From contig JADKFC010000007.1 of the NCBI GenBank assembly GCA_016717655.1, forward strand, positions 1 to 64,000: a stretch of DNA of 64,000 bases, given 5' to 3'. The translations under genes and the position numbers were made by a program. Below the pieces are notes generated by a model. It ran no database searches. It saw nothing but the letters and a program-made list of their open reading frames with translations, and had not been told where the DNA came from. Positions 15,588 to 25,098 of the stretch are shown here, in pieces. The first letter of the stretch is position 1. The number at the start of each line of letters is the position of its first letter. This stretch comes from Saprospiraceae bacterium (GTDB taxonomy: Bacteria; Bacteroidota; Bacteroidia; Chitinophagales; Saprospiraceae).

Positions 15588-18570
15588 ATGCAAGGAAAAG
15601 GATTATTGAAGGCTTTTTTGATTTTAATGTCAATCGTATGTCTTATCCAGTTATTTTATTTTTTACCCACGAGTAAGGTAGAAAGAAATGCTGATGATTA
15701 TGCCACATCTCAAACTTCAACTCTTACGGGATTTGAGAAAGATGTTGCGTTTAAAGCCGCAAGGGCTAAATTCCTGGACTCTATGTCTACGGAAAAAATA
15801 TTTAATGTTCCTTTATTGGGGGTTGGATATACTTATAATGACTTGAAACAAAGGCAATTGAACCTTGGTCTTGACTTGAAAGGAGGTATGAGTACCTTGT
15901 TGGAAGTTGACCTCAGTGAATTATTGACCGCTTTGGCAGGTAGAAATGCCAAAGATTCTGAGTTTGTTCAAGCCATAGCCAATGCTAAAAAAGCGCAGGA
16001 AAGTGAGCAGGCAAATTTTATCTCCCTTTTTGTAAGTGAATATAAAAAATTGGCCAATGGCAAACCACTGGCAAGGATATTTGCACAAAGTGAAAGTTTA
16101 GGGGGTTCGATCAACCTTGAAACTTCTGACAATGAAGTAGAGAGATTGTTGAGAGAAAGAGCAGACCAAACAGTAGATCTGACATTTAAAATGTTAAAAG
16201 AAAGGATTGACCGATTGGGAGTTGTTCAGCCCAACATTTCATTGGATAAGGCGAGAGACCTTATTCTTGTGGAAATGCCTGGCATTGATAACCCTGAAAG
16301 AGCTCGTCAGTTTCTGCAAAAAAATGCCCAACTTGAATTTTGGGAAACCTACCGTCTGACAGATGCCGGTATTATGGCTGCCCTTCAGGCAGCTGACCAA
16401 AGATTGAGTGGTGATACGGCCGCAGTAGCAGCAGCAACTGTTGATACGGCAGCTTTAAAGACAGGAGGACCATTGTTATCCCAATTGAAACTCAACAACC
16501 CAGGCAATCCAACATCTGCTATAACCGTTTTGGGCCTAGTAGACAAGAATAAAAAAAGATGCGGTAATGGCCATGTTGACCAGACCCGAAATTCAGGCTC
16601 TGTTCCCCAAAAACCTGAAATTTATGTGGTCTTACAAGCCTCATCAGGATTACACTACTAAATTAGTTTCCAATCAATATGAGTTGTATGCCATCAAAAC
16701 CGTTACAGGCTCTGATAAGGCACCTCTTGATGGTGAAGTGGTTACCGATGCATCAGCTACCCAGGATCAGGTCACAGGCGAGCCTCAGGTAAGCTTGGTG
16801 ATGAATGCCACAGGTGCCAAAAAATGGGCAGAATTGACTCAAAAGGCATTTGAAGGAAATGCAGAAGGCCAAAAAAGAGAAATTGCTATCTCATTGGACA
16901 ATGAAGTAGTTACTGCTCCAGGTGTTAATAACGGAGCCATTACAGGTGGATCTTCTGTTATCAGTGGCAGTTTCAACGTTCAGGAAACGGTGGATCTTTC
17001 CAATATCCTGGAAGTAGGAAAACTGCCTGCAAAAACAAAAATTATTCAGGAATCCAACGTGGGACCATCTTTGGGTAAGTCTAATATTAGTAAATCACTC
17101 AATTCCTTGCTTATTGGTTTCGGATTGGTGATGCTGTTTATGGTATTGTATTATGCAGGTGCAGGTATTGTTTCTATATTAGCCTTATTTGCCAACATTA
17201 TTTTCATCTTGGGGTCTCTATCATCATTTGGAACCGTATTGACATTGCCGGGTATCGCAGGTATTGTATTGACAATTGGTATGGCGGTGGATGCCAACGT
17301 AATCATTTATGAAAGGGTAAAAGAAGAACTTAGATCTGGCAAATCCATGCTGGAATCAATTCAAGAAGGATTTGGCCACTCTTACTCAGCCATTATAGAT
17401 GCCAATGTAACTACAATAATTACCGCATTGTTGCTTTCTTATTTTGGAATTGGTCCCATCAAAGGATTTGGTGTGGTTCTTACCATTGGTGTACTTTCTT
17501 CAATGTTGACTGCTGTATTACTTACCAAAATGTTAATTGATGGTTGGGTTAGTGGTGGAAAAAGAAATATTACTTTCTGGAATTCAGGCACCAAAGATGC
17601 ATTATCGACATTAAATATTGACTGGGTTGGTAAAAGAAAGATCGCTTATTTTATATCAGGTACTCTATTGGTAGCCGGCTTAGTTTCTATTTTCACTAGG
17701 GGCTTTGATCTGGGAGTAGACTTCCAGGGTGGACATTCGTATAATGTTCAGTTTGACGCCAACCAAAAGGTTACAGCAGATGATTTGAGAAACAAACTGG
17801 CCACAGTGTTTGAAGCATCGCCAGTTGTAAAAGTGGTGGATACCGAGAACACTTTTAACATTACTACTTCTTACCTTATCAATGACAACAGCGAAGGTAT
17901 TGAAGAAAAGGTCGCAGGCAAATTGCATGAAGGATTGACCGGCATGACAGGTAGTAAAATTTCATTTGATCAATTTAAGGCAGGCGATGCACAGGGTGAT
18001 ATGAAACTACTCAGCTCATCAAAAGTAGGACCTACAGTAGCGGATGATATTAAAAAATCCTCCTTTTACGCGGGTATCTTTGCTTTGGTAGCTATCTTCC
18101 TCTACATTTTGTTTAGATTTAGCAGATGGCAATATTCAGCAGGTGCTGTAATCGCTCTTTTCCACGATGCATTGATTACCATAGGTTTCTTCTCATTGTT
18201 GAAAGGTATAGTGCCATTCTCTCTTGAGATTGATCAGGCCTTTATCGCAGCCATCCTTACCGTGATTGGATATTCTATCAATGACACCGTGATCGTATTT
18301 GACCGTATCAGGGAGAACCTCGGCTTGCATCCCAATAAGAGCCAATCAGAAGTTATCAATGAATCTATCAATCGGACTTTCTCCAGAACAACTTTTACCT
18401 CATTGACCACTTTGTTTGTGGTAATTGGTCTGTTCTTGTTTGGTGGGGCCAGCATCAAGGGTTTTGCCTTTGCATTGTTGGTAGGTATAGTAATTGGTAC
18501 TTATTCTTCCATCTTTATTGCTACGCCGTTGATGATCGATCTTGGAGGAGCAAGAGCAGACAAGAAATAA
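15588..18570 (+). CDS. secDF: Protein translocase subunit SecDF (fusion, frameshifted)
   Basis: The SecD and SecF halves are fused, as usual in Bacteroidota; the protein uses proton motive force to help proteins leave the SecYEG channel. The SecD half has an N-terminal TM, LNLGLDLKGGM, the P1 domain, and a six-helix block with the IAGIVLTIGMAVDANVIIYE signature. The SecF half begins near 17640 with GFDLGVDFQGGHSY and has IGYSINDTVIVFDRIREN. The first ORF runs to 16661 and the second frame is open from about 16551. One extra A in the A7 run at 16551-16557 explains the break, and the corrected join reads DKNKKDAVMAMLT for 993 residues. As secDF is essential or nearly so, an assembly error is likeliest. 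Confidence 0.95.
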
Positions 18571-18591
18571 AATATTAAAATCGTAAGATTC

Positions 18592-18630
18592 AAAGCCCTG
18601 GTATAAAACAATGCCGGGGCTTTTCGTTTT
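18592..18630 (+). terminator. Terminator of secDF
   Basis: A 10-bp stem AAAGCCCTGG / CCGGGGCTTT (one T:G pair) with a 12-nt loop, followed by TTCGTTTT. It begins 22 nt after the secDF stop. Confidence 0.8.
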
Positions 18631-18652
18631 ATACCAATACATCAATTTTATC

Positions 18653-18660
18653 TATCTTTG
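18653..18660 (+). promoter_or_regulatory. Promoter -7 box of the PD40-OmpA gene
   Basis: TATCTTTG ending 13 nt before the ATG at 18674, implying a very short leader. No good -33 TTG is visible. Confidence 0.5.
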
Positions 18661-18673
18661 GTAGGAATACACC

Positions 18674-20653
18674 ATGAGGCTAAAACCAATATTTTTTCTC
18701 CTGATTTGGTCATTTTTTTCTTGCGGATCTAATTCCAGGATAAAAGACGGCACTACGGCATACCAAATGAAGCAGTATGCTACAGCCATTGGCTTGTTAA
18801 AAAGAGAAGCGGAAATGGTTGGCAAAGCGGAGCTTAAATCCCCTAAGCAGATGCTAATTGGCAAATGTTATGTCAAACTATTGGATTATCCTCAGGCGTT
18901 GGAATGGTTCATTTTAGCAGAAAAAAACAATCATGGACCAGAGGCAACCCTTCAAAAAGCATATACCCTCAAAAACTTAATGAAGTACGATCAGGCCATC
19001 TCTTCGTTTGAGGGCCTCAAGAATGTTACTACGATGGGCCAGGAAGCCAAAAGGCAAATTGACATTTGCAGGTCTTTACTTTTGCTACAATCTCAAACAC
19101 CATCTACTTTTAATATTGAAAAAATTTGGAACGACTCCTATTATTCAGATTATGGAGCTGTGAATTACGACGATGATTTTTTAGTCATCAGCTCTGACAG
19201 AGAAGAGTCAACAGGTGGTAAAAGATATAATTGGACCGGAAATAAGTTTTCTGATCTATACCTCGTGGATAAGGAAAGCCGAAGTGTCAAAAGGTTTGAC
19301 TCGGTGATCAATACGGAGGCAAATGAGGGCACTCCTTGTTTCACCAAAGATTTCCAAACCATGATTTTTACGAGGTGTTTTGGGGTGGAAGGCGATAAGC
19401 ATGATTATTGCAAGTTGATGATTAGTCAAAGGAACGACGGTATTTGGTCGGATCCTGAAATTTTACCCTTGTGTCAGCCAAATGTTAACTATGGTCAACC
19501 TTGTTTGATTGAATCAGACAGTGTACTTGTGTTTGCCGCAGTTAATGCAGATGGGGCAGGGGGGGATTTATGGTATGCGGTGTGGGATGGACAGGCCTGG
19601 TCGGAACCGGATTTAATGCCCGAGTCTATCAATTCCTCTTTTGATGAATTCTTTCCCACTTCAGATGGCGATACCCTTTATTTTTCCTCAAATAGAGATG
19701 ATGGATTAGGAGGATTGGATATCTATAAAACCTATTTAACGACTGATGGCAATTGGGCAAAACCTCAACGACTTCCTCCTCCCTATAATTCAGGAGGTGA
19801 TGATTTTAGTTTGCTCATAGACCGTACATCTCCCCTTAATTTAGGAACAGTGCAACAAGGTTATTTAACCTCATCCAGAGGCAATGAAGGAAGAGATGAA
19901 CTTTACGGATATAGATTTTATCAAAGCCAGTCTGATGCTCCTGAAATTGCGGAAAAGAATAAAGATGCGGATAGTTTAAAGAGTTTTGATATCTATCTTG
20001 CCCTGAAAGTGGTTACCCCGACGTATAAAAATGATGACCCCAATGAGCAGAGGATGGGGAAGGTAGCTGTTCCTTATGCTCAGGTTTTTATCAAAGAAGG
20101 AGGAATTCGAAATCAATATCGCGCTGACAAAAACGGCTTAGTGCTCACCAATTTGTTGCCCAATAAAATATATGAAATTGTAGTCGGAAAAGATTCTTTT
20201 CTGGTCTCAAAGCTCGAAATAACCACCCACCAAATCCAGGCAGATGACAATGGAGGTTCAGTTACGATCAATAAAGAAGTTGAGTTGCACAAGATTTATA
20301 AGGGAAAGGAAATTGTGTTGAACAATATTTATTACGAATATGACAAGTGGGATATTACAGAAGAAGCTAAACCTGCTTTGGATGCACTAACGTCTATGCT
20401 CAAAGCCAACCCATCCATAAGAATCGAATTGGCTTCCCATACCGATTGCAGGGGCGAGGTAGAATACAACGAGATTTTATCCCAAAAAAGAGCACAATCA
20501 GCTGTGGATTACCTGGTTGGAAAAGGTATTGTGAAGGATAGGCTTTTACCTACCGGTTTTGGAGAATCCCGACTTTACAACAGCTGCCCTTGTGATACCT
20601 GTACTGAAGCAGAACACCTTTCCAACCGTAGAACTACCTTTAAAATATTATAG
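18674..20653 (+). CDS. OmpA-family lipoprotein with TPR and PD40 propeller
   Basis: A 659-residue lipoprotein (SFFSCGSN, Cys17). It has TPR-like helices at about 25-125 and a WD40-like PD40 propeller at about 150-400 (repeats such as FTKDFQTMIFT and DGDTLYFSSNRDDGLGGLDIY). A carboxypeptidase-regulatory-like beta domain spans about 435-540, and an OmpA domain about 550-659 (IYYEYDKWDI, LASHTDCRG, LSQKRAQSAVDYL, GFGESRL). This order is the one seen in Bacteroidota PorE/SprE-region OmpA proteins of the T9SS/gliding apparatus. It may therefore anchor a T9SS ring component to peptidoglycan (inference). It lies one base before rarA. Confidence 0.85.
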   Translation: MRLKPIFFLLIWSFFSCGSNSRIKDGTTAYQMKQYATAIGLLKREAEMVGKAELKSPKQMLIGKCYVKLLDYPQALEWFILAEKNNHGPEATLQKAYTLKNLMKYDQAISSFEGLKNVTTMGQEAKRQIDICRSLLLLQSQTPSTFNIEKIWNDSYYSDYGAVNYDDDFLVISSDREESTGGKRYNWTGNKFSDLYLVDKESRSVKRFDSVINTEANEGTPCFTKDFQTMIFTRCFGVEGDKHDYCKLMISQRNDGIWSDPEILPLCQPNVNYGQPCLIESDSVLVFAAVNADGAGGDLWYAVWDGQAWSEPDLMPESINSSFDEFFPTSDGDTLYFSSNRDDGLGGLDIYKTYLTTDGNWAKPQRLPPPYNSGGDDFSLLIDRTSPLNLGTVQQGYLTSSRGNEGRDELYGYRFYQSQSDAPEIAEKNKDADSLKSFDIYLALKVVTPTYKNDDPNEQRMGKVAVPYAQVFIKEGGIRNQYRADKNGLVLTNLLPNKIYEIVVGKDSFLVSKLEITTHQIQADDNGGSVTINKEVELHKIYKGKEIVLNNIYYEYDKWDITEEAKPALDALTSMLKANPSIRIELASHTDCRGEVEYNEILSQKRAQSAVDYLVGKGIVKDRLLPTGFGESRLYNSCPCDTCTEAEHLSNRRTTFKIL

Positions 20654-20654
20654 C

Positions 20655-21914
20655 ATGGCTGCCCCTTTGGCTGAAAGAATGCGTCCGAATAGCTTGAGTG
20701 ATTACATTGGTCAACAACATTTGGTTGGACCTGGAGGCGTATTAGCTAAAATCATCGCTACAGGAAGTGTACCTTCATTCATATTATGGGGGCCACCAGG
20801 AGTTGGGAAGACCACCCTTGCCAATATTGTTGCTCAGGAGTTAAAAAGACCCTTCTTTGCCCTTTCTGCCATCAATAGTGGGGTAAAAGACATTCGTGAT
20901 ACCATCGAAAAAGCATCACAGGCTAATTTGTTTCAAAGAACTGCCCCCATCTTGTTTATTGATGAAATTCACCGTTTTTCAAAATCACAACAAGACAGCC
21001 TTTTAGGTGCCGTTGAAAAAGGAATTGTTACCCTTATTGGTGCCACCACTGAAAACCCTTCTTTTGAGGTTATTCCAGCCCTCTTATCCCGTTGTCAGGT
21101 CTATGTGCTGCAACATCTGTCTAAAGATGATCTGATGAGCATGGTCACAAAAGCATTGACCACAGACAAGATTATAGCTGAAAAAAAATTACAGATTGCC
21201 AGTTACAATGCTATGTTGCGGTTATCTGGTGGAGATGGGAGGAAATTGTACAATATCCTGGAATTGGTGGCAGGAAATGCAGAACCAGGAGATGAACTGG
21301 ATGATGAAAAAGTACAGGCAGTAGTACACCAAAACCTGTCTATTTACGACAAGGAGGGCGAGATGCACTATGATTTGATATCTGCATTTATTAAATCGGT
21401 GAGAGGGTCAAGTGCAGATGCTGCTATTTACTACATGGCCAGAATGATTGAAGGAGGAGAAGATCCGCTATTTCTTTGCAGGAGAATGATCATTTTGGCG
21501 GCCGAAGACATTGGCTTGGCTAATCCCAATGCCTTGTTGATTGCCAATGCTTGTTTTCAAGCGGTTCACAATATTGGAATGCCGGAAGGCAGAATTATCA
21601 TGTCACAAACTGCTATTTATCTGGCCTGTAGCCCAAAATCAAACTCAGCGTATATGGCCATCGATTCAGCATTGGCAGAAGTGCGTAAAAATGGGAATGT
21701 TCCCATACCCCTTCATTTGAGAAATGCACCAACGGCCTTGATGAAAGAACTTGGCTACGGCAAAGACTACCAATATGCCCATGATTTTAAAGACCACTTT
21801 GTGAATACAAGCTATTTGCCGGGAGAATTGGGAAATATTGAATTTTATAAGCCGGGTGAGAATGCTGCCGAGGAAAAGTACAAGCTATTGCTGGCCAGAT
21901 TTACTAAAAAATAA
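20655..21914 (+). CDS. rarA: Replication-associated recombination protein RarA (MgsA)
   Basis: A 419-residue AAA+ ATPase acting at stalled replication forks, working with SSB and the clamp-loader family. Seen: ERMRPNSLSDYIGQQHL at the N-terminus, Walker A GPPGVGKTT, Walker B LFIDEIHRF, sensor-1 GATTENPSFE, and the family-specific C-terminal tetramerisation region with IKSVRGSSADAAIYY and AAEDIGLANP. ATG 20655 is used because the family starts at this point; the longer ORF from 20559 would overlap the OmpA gene. It lies immediately after the PD40-OmpA gene and is probably transcribed with it. Confidence 0.95.
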   Translation: MAAPLAERMRPNSLSDYIGQQHLVGPGGVLAKIIATGSVPSFILWGPPGVGKTTLANIVAQELKRPFFALSAINSGVKDIRDTIEKASQANLFQRTAPILFIDEIHRFSKSQQDSLLGAVEKGIVTLIGATTENPSFEVIPALLSRCQVYVLQHLSKDDLMSMVTKALTTDKIIAEKKLQIASYNAMLRLSGGDGRKLYNILELVAGNAEPGDELDDEKVQAVVHQNLSIYDKEGEMHYDLISAFIKSVRGSSADAAIYYMARMIEGGEDPLFLCRRMIILAAEDIGLANPNALLIANACFQAVHNIGMPEGRIIMSQTAIYLACSPKSNSAYMAIDSALAEVRKNGNVPIPLHLRNAPTALMKELGYGKDYQYAHDFKDHFVNTSYLPGELGNIEFYKPGENAAEEKYKLLLARFTKK

Positions 21915-21923
21915 GAAATTCTT

Positions 21924-22496
21924 TTAGGGTTCATTTTTGCCACCACTACCTTTTGCCGGATGCCCCATCTTATCGCATGGAACATAAGACTTGGTAAACT
22001 TCCTCCAAGGAGTAGTTTTATAATGATCACCTGCGAAATAATGGATGATCATATCGAAACTTTCAGGATCCTGAAAGCCAGGTATGGTTTGTATCAAGTT
22101 TAGATCTTCATCCAAGAAGACCAGTGAGGGATAACTCAACTTCCCTTGAAGGAGCAAGGCAGCCAACTCGTGGTACCCACCTTTAAAGGTTTTTACGAAG
22201 TTGTAAGTAGTATTTTTAAATTCAATTGGATTTTTGTATTCGGCGTCAAAACGGATGGCATAGTAATTCTGATTGATGTATTTGGCTACATGATCTTCTC
22301 CAAATGTGGATTGTTCCATTTTTTTGCACCAACTACACCATTCGGTGTAAACATCAATAAAAAGCTTTCTGGGAGCTTTTTCTTGCTTCTTAAGCGCTTC
22401 TTCCCAACTCATCCACCTGATTTTATTCTGGGCAGACAACTGCGACCCAGCTATCACGAGGAAAACTCCAACTATCAATCTAAATGACATGTTCAA
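21924..22496 (-). CDS. Secreted thioredoxin-fold protein
   Basis: A 190-residue protein with signal peptide (1-22, SQLSAQ) and a thioredoxin fold. The redox motif is WCSWC at Cys54/Cys57 (TEWCSWCKKM), and the cis-proline is in LSYPSLVFLDED. This resembles the DUF255/thioredoxin_7 periplasmic proteins of Bacteroidota, which reduce or isomerise disulphides of exported proteins. The tail is Gly/Lys-rich. A second Met at residue 3 is an equally possible start. It is convergent with rarA (9 nt apart) with no clear terminator between them. Confidence 0.85.
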   Translation of the reverse strand: MNMSFRLIVGVFLVIAGSQLSAQNKIRWMSWEEALKKQEKAPRKLFIDVYTEWCSWCKKMEQSTFGEDHVAKYINQNYYAIRFDAEYKNPIEFKNTTYNFVKTFKGGYHELAALLLQGKLSYPSLVFLDEDLNLIQTIPGFQDPESFDMIIHYFAGDHYKTTPWRKFTKSYVPCDKMGHPAKGSGGKNEP

Positions 22497-22712
22497 CTCT
22501 ACGGAAATTCAGTGTGACAAAAATAATATACATTAAGCGATAAATACAAGAGATGGGTTACTTTTACCCCCCTCTTTAAAAAAACTTTAACTTTTGGTGG
22601 TAAGGAAAATGTAATTAATTGTAAATGAAACTTTAATATTGCAAATATTAGCATAATCAGACCTCTATTTTCATGCCAAAAGTGGTTATTCAAACCTTCA
22701 AAACCAATCTAG

Positions 22713-23075
22713 ATGAAAACAATTCACTTGTTGTTGCCGCTTATTTTAGCTCTTATCAACTTTTCATGTAGTCGATCAGTGAAAAAGGCCACTAATGAAA
22801 TGGAATTAAGCCAGGATTGTTTTGCAGATCGGGCAGTAGAAGAAGTTTTGACAGGCATAGAGGCAGATGTGGTTAAGTGGCAGGATATCTGGCTTTTGAC
22901 GTCAGCAGACCATAACCATCGTTGGCAACCCTGTGAATTACCTGAAATCTATTGCAAGGAAGGCACCAAGGTAAGGTTCACAGGTGAAGTGATGCGTATC
23001 TTTCCTGGTGAAAGGAGGGTGGCAAGTCCGCTGCAACTTAATATGATCGTTTTGATCTCTGGAGATAAAAAATAG
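22713..23075 (+). CDS. Small lipoprotein of unknown function
   Basis: A 120-residue protein with lipoprotein signal (INFSCSRS, Cys19). The remainder is a predicted beta-rich domain with conserved-looking cysteines (QDCFADRA, QPCELPEIYC) and a phrase KVRFTGEVMRIFPGERR resembling an OB-like or small barrel. I do not recognise a family. The gene stands alone between the divergent thioredoxin gene and the convergent cca, with stop and cca stop only 2 nt apart. AT-rich sequence upstream (22497-22712) contains a short inverted repeat at 22634-22650 but no clear TAnnTTTG box. Confidence 0.6.
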   Translation: MKTIHLLLPLILALINFSCSRSVKKATNEMELSQDCFADRAVEEVLTGIEADVVKWQDIWLLTSADHNHRWQPCELPEIYCKEGTKVRFTGEVMRIFPGERRVASPLQLNMIVLISGDKK

Positions 23076-23077
23076 TT

Positions 23078-24518
23078 TTAAACGGCCTTTGGTTTTAAAC
23101 CCAGTTTGACAGCTTCGCGAAACATCATTGCGATAGCGTCTTCCTTGTTGTTTCCAATAATTCCATCCAAAATCGCTTCTCTGATGGCGGTTTTATAATA
23201 CCTACTTCTTTGGATGGACCTATGCCAAAAGTATTCATAATGTCTTCTCCCGAAACAGGAGGTTGCCAGTTTCTGAGTTTGTCTTTTTCTTCAATTTCGG
23301 CAATTTTTTCAAGCAATCGGGTGTAATTTTCCCTATATTTTGATTTTTTATCTTCATTTTTTGAAGTGATGTCAGCTTTGCAAAGCAACATCAAGTCGTC
23401 AATGTCCTCACCTGCTTCGAAGACTAAGCGCCGCACAGCCGCATCGGTGATTTCTTCTTTGGTTAAACCTATGGGCCTTAGATGTAATCTGACCAGTTTT
23501 TGTACATATTGCATTTTGTGATCAAGGGGCAGGCGAAGTGCTTTAAAAATGCGGGGGACCATTATGGCTCCCAGTACCTCGTGACCATGAAAAGTCCAGC
23601 CCAGATTTTCATCAAATTTTTGGTGGGAGGCTTGGCTATGTCGTGTAGCAAGGCAGCCCAACGAAGCCAGATGTTGTCGCTGTCTCTGGCTACATTGTCA
23701 ACCACTTCCAGGGTATGATAGAAGTTGTCTTTATGCCCAATACCATTTTTAGTCTCGGTACCTGACAAGGCTACCAGCTCTGGGAAGATAATGCCAAGTA
23801 AGCCGGTATCAAACAATTTTTTGAAACCAATAGAGGGTTGGGTTGAGGCCAGAATTTTACCTAATTCAGAAGCTATCCTTTCGGCAGAAATAATTTTGAT
23901 GCGATTCTTGTTTTTGGCAAGGGCGGCATAAGTTTCATCTTCAATCCTGAAGCCCAGTTGGGAGGCAAATCGAATGGCTCTCAGCATCCTAAGCGGATCG
24001 TCTGAAAAAGTTTTACCTGGTTCGAGCGGAGTTTTAATCAACTTTTGTTCCAGATGAACCATACCGTTAAATGGGTCTATGATGGTGCCAAAGTCATCAT
24101 CATTGAGGCTGATGGCCAGGGCATTGATGGTAAAATCTCTCCTGTTTTGGTCATCTTCAAGGCTTCCTTCTTCCACGGCAGGTTTTCTTGAATCAAACTG
24201 ATATGATTCTTTTCTGGCTCCCACAAATTCAATTTCAAGGTCTTTGTATTTGAGCATGGCGGTGCCAAATCTTTTGTAAACTACAATGCGGGGTATGGGC
24301 CTCAATCTGTAGGAAACCTGCTCTGCCAGCTTGATCCCATCTCCTATACAGACAATGTCTATGTCTTTTGAGTTTCGGGCAAGGAGTCTATCTCTCACAA
24401 AACCGCCTATCACATAAGATGGGTATCCCAACTTAGCAGAGGTTTCACCTATAAGTGTGAAAATTTCTCGTTCGTATGGTTGAATACTAATGATCAAGGT
24501 TAAAAATTCAGGTCGCAA
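23078..24518 (-). CDS. cca: CCA tRNA nucleotidyltransferase / poly(A) polymerase with HD domain (two frameshifts)
   Basis: Adds or repairs the 3' CCA of tRNAs. The N-terminal nucleotidyltransferase head has VIGGFVRDRLL, the catalytic pair in SKDIDIVC, and RRDFTINALA. A C-terminal HD hydrolase follows (LRWAALLHDIAKPPTKKF and WTFHGHEVLGA). Two single-base losses break it: one in the T5 run at 23617-23621 and one in the T4 run at 23191-23194. With one base restored at each, the protein is 480 residues ending REAVKLGLKPKAV. Both breaks are in homopolymers. This enzyme is essential where CCA is not encoded, and the tRNA-Glu gene here lacks CCA, so real loss is improbable. Confidence 0.92.
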
Positions 24519-24586
24519 ATATCGGTTTTTTTTCCCACTCTTTTAAGTGTGGTAAAAACCTGCGTCTTTAGTTCAAATTCAGGATT

Positions 24587-25093
24587 TTATGGGTTATTTT
24601 GGTGTTTTTCAAGTTGTCTTTGGTATTCCCAAAGGCGAAATTCAGATAAAAGCCCCGCAGAAAATTCAATTCCGGCGTACAACAAAACAGGTACAAAACT
24701 TCCAATGGCCCATCCTTTTTCTCCAAAAATGATTCCACCAATCAAAAGAAAGAAACCACCCAACAAGGTATATAAATAGCGCCTTCTGTTGAGTCCTTTT
24801 TTATGTAACCTCTGTTGGTTGTATTGGATTTCTGTTTCCAGATTATCCCCTTCTAGTGTTGTCAGTTTTTGAAAAAATAGGATGCGATCTTTTGCTTTAA
24901 AATATACATAAACGGCCTTTCCCACAGAAAAAACTGCCAACATGGATAATCCTATAGCCAGAAAAAACCATCCAATTTTAAGAGTGAATACAAATAACAT
25001 GGCTGCCGAAACTCCAAAAAACAAGCTAAGCCCCAGGTAGATGTAGGAAGTATATTGATCTCCCCTGTAAATAATGAGGGCTTTGTCCAGCAT
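24587..25093 (-). CDS. Four-TM membrane protein, unknown function
   Basis: A 168-residue protein with two predicted helical hairpins. TM helices lie at about 17-36 and 41-66, then a charged cytoplasmic-type stretch (KAKDRILFFQKLTTLEGDNLETE), then two TM helices at about 106-146. The C-terminus is hydrophilic and may be coiled. No family is recognised. The gene starts 5 nt after the hutU stop on the same strand, so the two are probably cotranscribed. Nothing links it to histidine breakdown beyond position. Confidence 0.6.
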   Translation of the reverse strand: MLDKALIIYRGDQYTSYIYLGLSLFFGVSAAMLFVFTLKIGWFFLAIGLSMLAVFSVGKAVYVYFKAKDRILFFQKLTTLEGDNLETEIQYNQQRLHKKGLNRRRYLYTLLGGFFLLIGGIIFGEKGWAIGSFVPVLLYAGIEFSAGLLSEFRLWEYQRQLEKHQNNP

Positions 25094-25098
25094 AGGAA

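Noticed and set aside
22634..22650. Inverted repeat TAATATT-GCA-AATATTA upstream of the small lipoprotein
   Set aside because: Short and made only of A and T in the arms; expected by chance in such AT-rich DNA.
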